DNA of 37,839 nucleotides, from NCBI GenBank assembly GCA_003550305.1, contig QKYT01000315.1, positions 75,417 to 113,255 of the forward strand. The letters run 5' to 3'. The notes under the pieces were generated by a model, which was not told the origin of the DNA, searched no databases, and saw only the letters and a list, made by a program, of their open reading frames with translations. A program made the position numbers and the translations under genes. Positions 32,748 through 37,839 of this stretch are shown here, in pieces (the stretch's first letter is position 1; each line of letters opens with the position of its first letter). The stretch is from Glomus cerebriforme. Lineage: Eukaryota; Glomeromycota; Glomeromycetes; Glomerales; Glomeraceae.

Positions 32748-33046
32748 ATTTGGATAAAATTTTAATGTAATAAAGAAAATAATCTTTTATTAAAATTTCT
32801 TTAAACAAAGAAAAGAGAAATGAGATGCATCTTTATAGAAAAAAAGGGTAAAGTGGCTTAATCAAAATTGGTGATCATTTTCTAAATTATCCATAAGGAT
32901 TCATAGGATTATCCATTTCACAAATTTCAAATCTGGATATTTATTGAAAAATTAACCAAATACATTTAGGATAATAAAATAATTCAGATAAATCCTAGAA
33001 TATTATCCATTTAAGAAAAACTTTACGTTTATCTAAACATGCTAAA

Positions 33047-33687
33047 TAAAACTCTAAAATATCTAATAATATAAATATTAAATAAAAATAAGTTTTACTT
33101 TTTTATCTTGAAAATAATCAGGTATATCACAAAAATCTTCTAATTTGTTTAATAAAATATTATAAATTGATATTGCATACAATAAATTTGGATAGTTTTC
33201 TCTACTTATTTGCTTTGTTACTTTAACAAAATACTAAAAAAATAATATTAATTCAAATAATAAATAATTTAAAATTAAAAAATAAAAATAAAATCTACAA
33301 TTCTTTAATTTTTTTAATCTGATTTCACTTTTTATTATTAATTGTAAAAGAACAGAGATTTGGTTTATTATTACTTAATATATTTAATAGCTAAAAATAA
33401 AATTTTAAACTATTTTAATAAATTAAAATAAAAATTAAAATAAATAAAATCAAACTCGCTTTTTTAAGTAATCTTACTTTTACTAATATATCATAAGTGA
33501 AATTTTAGTGAGTTCTCATATCTAATATTATCATAATATCTGAAACATTTGTAATATTACATTGAAAACTAAATTTATTTCTTTGTTAAAAAAATGCTCT
33601 TATTTTAGTAATAAGAGAACAAAACTAAAAAGAATTTTTTAATTGATTTCAATACTATTATTAATTAAATAAATAAAACTAAAAAAT
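33047..33687. other. AT-rich non-coding DNA
   Basis: Poly-A/T-rich spacer with AAATAAAATTAAA-type low complexity between the hAT region and the LINE remnant. No gene, RNA or terminal repeat is visible. Confidence 0.5.
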
Positions 33688-34995
33688 GAATCATGTGCAA
33701 TTTTCACTACTATATTAGCAGTTTCTTCAAATATTACATTAATAATTTACTCTAACAGTCAAGCGGCCATAGATGACATTCAAACATTTTTAGATTTAGG
33801 TTTTATTAATTATAGAAAATTATTTAAATGTACTAATAGATCATTTATTCTTTCCATTATTACTTTAATAGATGATAAACACTTGTTTTTTCACCTAATA
33901 AAAGTCAAAGAGCATGCAAGCAACCCTCATAATGATGCAGCAGACCAATTGGCAAAAAAAGGATCACATTGTACTAGCCACATTAGAGATTGTGGATTTT
34001 ATAATTTCTATCATATTCAACATCAAATAACATGGGATAATTTACCGATTAAATATTTCATCTATTCTTTTATCAAATTAATTCATAATACTGTATCTGC
34101 TATTAAATGATCTACAACATACTATAATATGAACTTATACGATCACACTTATTCTTTCATTCACTAGGAATCGTTATGGACAACTTTTCATACAAAAAAC
34201 AATTATTTATATTTCCATTCAACCATACACGAAAGTTTTTTCAGGTGACTGAAGCTTCTCACTTTGGCTCTTCCTACACTTAATATTATAAAAGAGCACA
34301 ATCCTAATAAATTCACGTCTGACTGATACTTTTTTTGCAGCAAAGAACAGGAAATACTTTTTCATTTAATGTAGTGTACAAGTTTTATCTTGAAATGGGA
34401 TGAAATAAAAGACAAAGCTGTAGATAACCTTATTACATTTATTGATATTTAGAATTTATTTGACGAAAAGTCTGCCACTGATACCAAAGCCAACCTTTAT
34501 CCATTTCTCTGATCCTTCTTTGTTTCAGAAGAACATTTGGATAGTAATAACAGAGATTGGTTGATATTCCACACACTATGATCTATTCATGCTATTTCCA
34601 CTTTTGACAAGATCAATAACATCATTTGTTTAAAATATATCTCTTTGCAAATCTTGAATAAATTAATGACATTTTGTATTCAAATCTTCTATATCTGGCT
34701 GCCTAAGAACCAGATATTCAAAAGCTAAAAATCCTCTTTGCCCAATATTTTCTCTTCTTCACCAACTTTGATCTCACCATATAACAAAAAGATTTACCAT
34801 TTCATCACAAACATGCCCATAGATGAATTTGATCAACTTATAGAAAGTCCTACTATAGAAATAACATGTTGCAAGTCTAATCAAGAATAATTGCAATTCT
34901 CTCAAGTACAGTATATCTTTTCGCTGCTTCTCAATGAAAATTTATCAGGTGATAATTATGTTTATGAAAAGATTTACATTAATGAACTTTGTTAA
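33688..34995 (+). pseudogene. 3' part of a LINE-type retrotransposon ORF: RNase H plus C-terminal domain
   Basis: A single frame can be followed for 1308 nt. The RNase H half includes IIYSNSQAAIDDIQTF (the S-N-S replacing the usual T/S-D-S with the catalytic Asp) and KVKEHASNPHNDAADQLAKK, the conserved C-terminal His/Asp block. It is followed by the C-terminal extension of Rhizophagus-type LINEs, with a cysteine/histidine cluster (FFCSKEQEILFHLM, then a stop in place of a Gln, then C). There are ten premature stops (for example at 34108, 34165 and 34237) but no frameshift. The reverse transcriptase and everything upstream are missing, so this is a 5'-truncated copy, as usual for target-primed integration. 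The final stop is at 34993-34995. Confidence 0.75.
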
Positions 34996-35345
34996 ATTTT
35001 GACACTTATGTGATCTTTATGCTCATACTAAATGGATGGATAGTGTTCATCAGGTGATCAGGATAATAAATTAGGAGATATTGTAGTTAAAAAGGTTTCA
35101 AAGCTATTAAAGTTAATAGATAGGATGTATAAAAGTGTTTTGTATAAAAATTTAGACTTAAATTTAGATTTAAATAGAGACGCTCAATTATTAAATAGAC
35201 TAGTTAATTATTTTGATTCATCACTAGTACAGGGTTGAAAGGAGTTAGATAAAGCATAAGGACCCATAGCTAAAGGTCTTTAGCAACAAAGTCCATCCTT
35301 ACAAATCTGCTTCTCATGTGACAAGTTATGCTTTTCTTATTTAGA
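34996..35345 (+). pseudogene. downstream segment of the LINE in the same frame
   Basis: After the stop at 34995 the same frame contains more scattered stops and then a readable stretch: GDQDNKLGDIVVKKVSKLLK, LIDRMYKSVLYKNLDLNLDL, NRLVNYFDSSLVQG, then stops replacing likely Trp, Arg and Gln codons, and a small CFSCDKLC cysteine cluster. It may be a second small ORF or the conserved 3' end of the same retrotransposon. Lysine and leucine dominate; function unknown. Confidence 0.45.
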
Positions 35346-36039
35346 GAGTATATTCATAATTTATCATTTTATAATTATGTATTTTTTAAAGAATTTTGAT
35401 AATTATAATAAACTTGATTAATTATAAATAAATAAAACTAAAAAAATTATTTTATTTTATATATAAGTTTACCTGTTTTTTAATAGCTTGTTCATTATTC
35501 TCATTTAAAAATGTATTTTTATCAGTACTTGCTATAATTTTAAGTATTATAAGAATTTTTTAAGCTACTAAATTTATAATGTATTCTAAGTATCTTATAT
35601 GTTGATTCTTATAATTAAATTCTATATTTTTATAAGCAAAACCAGATGATATTACATGAAGAAATGATATATTATTACTAATATTATTTGTTATTATACT
35701 AAGAATTTATGCAAAAAAGTTATTTTAGTTTTCTTAATTATTTGATTTTTTTAAAAATCTATAAAAATTAACTTTAAATTTGATATTAAAATTTTTTAAA
35801 CTCTTAATAAATACTTCTTTAATGTTAATACCAGAATGTGAACCAACCTTTAAGCTTAACGAAATCTAAAGAAAACTTTTTAATTTCTATTCATCTGTAA
35901 TCCAATATGTTGTTATATTCAAAAAGGAGATATAGTTTAAAAATGTTCATATATTGATCGTAAAAGATATTTTATTACTATTTTCTATAAAATTAGTAAA
36001 AATTCAAATAAAAAAATATAAATAAATAAATAAATATAG
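35346..36039. other. AT-rich non-coding DNA
   Basis: No feature supported. AT-rich sequence with many stops in all frames, between the LINE remnant and the next MITE. Confidence 0.5.
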
Positions 36040-36417
36040 GGTAAATCTGGATCTAGTATGGGGGTGAGACATTTATATATCACCGGGTGTTCTTAATTCG
36101 GTAGTTCCAGCTGAAATTAAGAAAATTTCCTTTTTTTGAAAATCTTGTATAACCTAGATTTTGGTTTTAAAGAGAAACAAAATTGCTTTTTTAGTTTGTA
36201 TAATGTTATCTAATGTCCAAAAAAAATAGAAATTCTGGCCAGAATTAAAGTTTTCGGTCAAAATTAAGGAATGTGACAATTAACATGTGACAAATAGGAT
36301 TTTACATCTCGAAAAAAATTCTAAGTTCCTAGAATAAATAGTAAAAATGAAAGTCAGAGGGTGTGACATGGGGATGACAAATTGGGAGCGATGAATAATG
36401 ATGTCATATCCCTGCAA
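36040..36417. mobile_element. intact-looking MITE of the CATRGGGG family
   Basis: About 378 bp; reverse-complement match along its full length to the split copy at 20546-22985. The termini ATGGGGGTGAGACAT (left) and, inverted, GCAGGGATATGACAT (right) are imperfect inverted repeats. The interior holds the palindromic AATTCTGGCCAGAATT and the segment GAGAAACAAAATTGCTTTTT that is also in the 25.5-kb MITE. No ORF. No target duplication is clear. Confidence 0.7.
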
Positions 36418-37197
36418 GATATATATTTATTTATAAATATATATATACAAACCTGCAAAATAGAAATTTTTTTGATGACAATCAAAAAAAAATTATTTTA
36501 TAATATCCTTTTTTATAATATCTACAGAAGATATAAAGGTATCTTTGTGTAAAATAAAAATTAAATTACAAAATTCTTGTGATTCTACACAAGTAAATGG
36601 CTATCTATTTTATAAGAATTTTTTGAAATTTTTTTTAGTATATTGCTAAAGTATAAATAATATATAATTAATATGTATATTTTAAATTTAAAATTAAAAT
36701 AAAAAAAATTATAAATATTAAACTTACAATTGTTTTAAGAATACTAATAGATTCTTATAGTATAAATTATCTTATACTTTGAATTGTTAGTTGATCCTTT
36801 ATTATTTTATATTTCAATTTTAGATAGTTTACTATTTTTGATGTACTTTTATAGTTAGAACTAATCAAATTTTGCAATGATTATATCTAGTTTTATTTGT
36901 TATTTTATTATTTATAAAATAAGCCAAATTTAATTACATTTTTTATTAGTATTATTAGATTGCATATTAGTTTTTTCATTATTATTTTTGATTTTATACT
37001 CATTTTGCCTATTCTCATTTCTTATATATACATTTTATTTATTTTGTTCATTCTGCTGCTTCTGCTTTTCTTTCTCTTTATCATTATCAAAATAAATGAG
37101 CATTAAATAATCTTCATCTTTGAACATAAAAAATTTTATTTTATTAAAAATATTACTAATTAAAAGAAAATTATATTAAAAATTATTTATAATTATG
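36418..37197. other. AT-rich non-coding DNA
   Basis: AT-rich DNA. On the minus strand about 37040-37128 reads as a charged peptide (MFKDEDYLMLIYFDNDKEKE, then Lys/Gln/Asn-rich), which could be a relic of a coding exon, but it is too short and too biased to call. Confidence 0.4.
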
Positions 37198-37330
37198 AAT
37201 TTATTTGACAGTCACCGGAGGTTAATTTGCAAATAATTCACCGGGGGGTGAATTTAATAGAAATTCACCGGGTGGTGAATTTCACCTTGATTTTCATAAT
37301 GCATTTTTNTATATTTTAAATTTCACCTAT
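37198..37330. repeat. short dispersed repeat, copy 2, with TTCACC/GGTGAA hairpins
   Basis: Same block as 16274-16370 (TTTATTTGACAGTCACCGG and so on). Here two consecutive palindromes are preserved: ATTCACCGGGGGGTGAAT at about 37231 and AAATTCACCGGGTGGTGAAT at about 37261. It is GC-rich for this region. One ambiguous base at 37309. Confidence 0.7.
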
Positions 37331-37554
37331 TTATATTAACCATTTTTGGTTAGTAATTTTTACCTGGTTTGTTTTTTTTTCTTGTTCATTTCTTTTTCAT
37401 ATTTTTTTTGTTTCTTTCTTTTTCATATCTTTTTTGTTTCTTTCTTTTTATTATTTTATAGGTAATAGTAGTATTATGCTATTGTTTTTTAATGACTTGT
37501 AAGTAATAGTGGTTTGTAATANTTGTATTTCTTTGGTTTTTCTATATAGTTGGT
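37331..37554. repeat. T-rich low-complexity tract
   Basis: Repeated TTTCTTTTTCATATCTTTTTTG units at 37380-37460 are followed by AT-rich sequence. No coding potential. Confidence 0.6.
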
Positions 37555-37839
37555 TTTTTCATTTTTAACTTTTGACATTTTTAACTTTGACCTTAACAAT
37601 TTCAAACTCTGACATTTCAAACTCNGACGCGAACTCTGACTCTATAATTTCAAACTCNGAACTNTGACGNGAACTCTGACTTTTAATAATTCAAACTCCG
37701 ACGTTTCAAACTCTGACGCGAACTTTGACTTTTATAATTTCAAACTCCGACGTTTTAAACTCCGACGCGACTATAATTTCAAACTCTGATATTTCGTGAA
37801 CTCTGACTCTATAATTTCAAACTCTGACGTTTCAAACTC
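37555..37839. repeat. minisatellite of TTTCAAACTCTGACG units
   Basis: Repeated TTTCAAACTCTGACG, GCGAACTCTGACT and TTTATAATTTCAAACTC blocks make higher-order units of about 48-50 bp. Most units carry GACGCGAACT or GACGTTT, hence CpG. Ambiguous bases at 37625, 37658, 37664 and 37670 suggest that unresolved variants were collapsed here. It continues past the window end. Confidence 0.85.

Larger units (their letters stand above)
26713..33046. mobile_element. possible composite hAT element bounded by imperfect inverted repeats
   Basis: The left segment TTTAGCATGATGTAAACGCG, continuing to GAGTTTTTC and TGGATTATTCTA, resembles the inverse of the right segment ending at 33046 (TTTAGCATGTTTAGATAAACG, AAGTTTTTC, TGGATAATATTCTA). 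The hAT transposase start at 32747 lies about 250 bp inside the right repeat, as expected for such an element. Between hAT and the left repeat lie two other broken genes, which would then be insertions or cargo. I see no target-site duplication. This is an inference. Confidence 0.3.

Overview
The window reads as nuclear DNA of an AT-rich, intron-dense early-diverging fungus. Short GT-AG introns of about 50-125 bp, protein families that I recognise as Rhizophagus-type, and long tracts of decayed transposons all point to an arbuscular mycorrhizal fungus (Rhizophagus/Glomeromycotina). That assignment is an inference from sequence style, not a database match.

Gene-bearing part (about 1.4-12.8 kb): four host genes lie close together. 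(1) A 30-exon FANCI homologue (+, 1453-7697, 1362 aa as I splice it), the partner of FANCD2 in interstrand-crosslink repair; the lysine ubiquitinated in animals is a glutamine here. (2) A calcium/calmodulin-dependent protein kinase of the CaMKI type (+, 8438-10034, 3 exons, 466 aa). (3) Convergent with it, a 174-aa D-2-hydroxyacid dehydrogenase relative (-, 10181-10919, 4 exons) that keeps both halves of the substrate-binding domain but lacks the whole NAD-binding Rossmann domain. (4) A single-exon SUN-domain inner nuclear membrane protein (-, 11189-12751, 520 aa). They do not form an obvious pathway; the first and last both act in the nucleus. Upstream of FANCI lie a purine-rich low-complexity tract and a roughly 60-bp minisatellite.

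Repeat part (about 12.8-37.8 kb): I found no intact host gene. It holds two diverged copies (13.9-15.7 and 17.7-20.3 kb) of an unclassified 1.7-kb interspersed repeat, one of them carrying a TA-flanked pogo/Tc1-like MITE; a small-TIR MITE split by a 2-kb foldback element whose arms are inverted arrays of ~100-bp units (20.5-23.0 kb); a wrecked MULE transposase with FAR1, DDE, SWIM and zinc-knuckle remnants, itself interrupted by a hAT-like MITE (23.5-26.4 kb); a broken C2H2 gene; a broken member of a lineage-expanded RNase-H-like (possibly KDZ-like) family; a broken hAT transposase; and a LINE RNase-H end that has acquired ten stops without a frameshift (33.7-35.0 kb). The last 3.5 kb contain further MITE copies, hairpin-forming repeats and a CpG-bearing minisatellite that runs off the window edge.

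The strongest observations for follow-up are the Rossmann-less dehydrogenase, the FANCI K-to-Q change, the giant foldback element and the stop-only decay of the LINE. I saw no CRISPR array, rRNA or prokaryotic-type operon.
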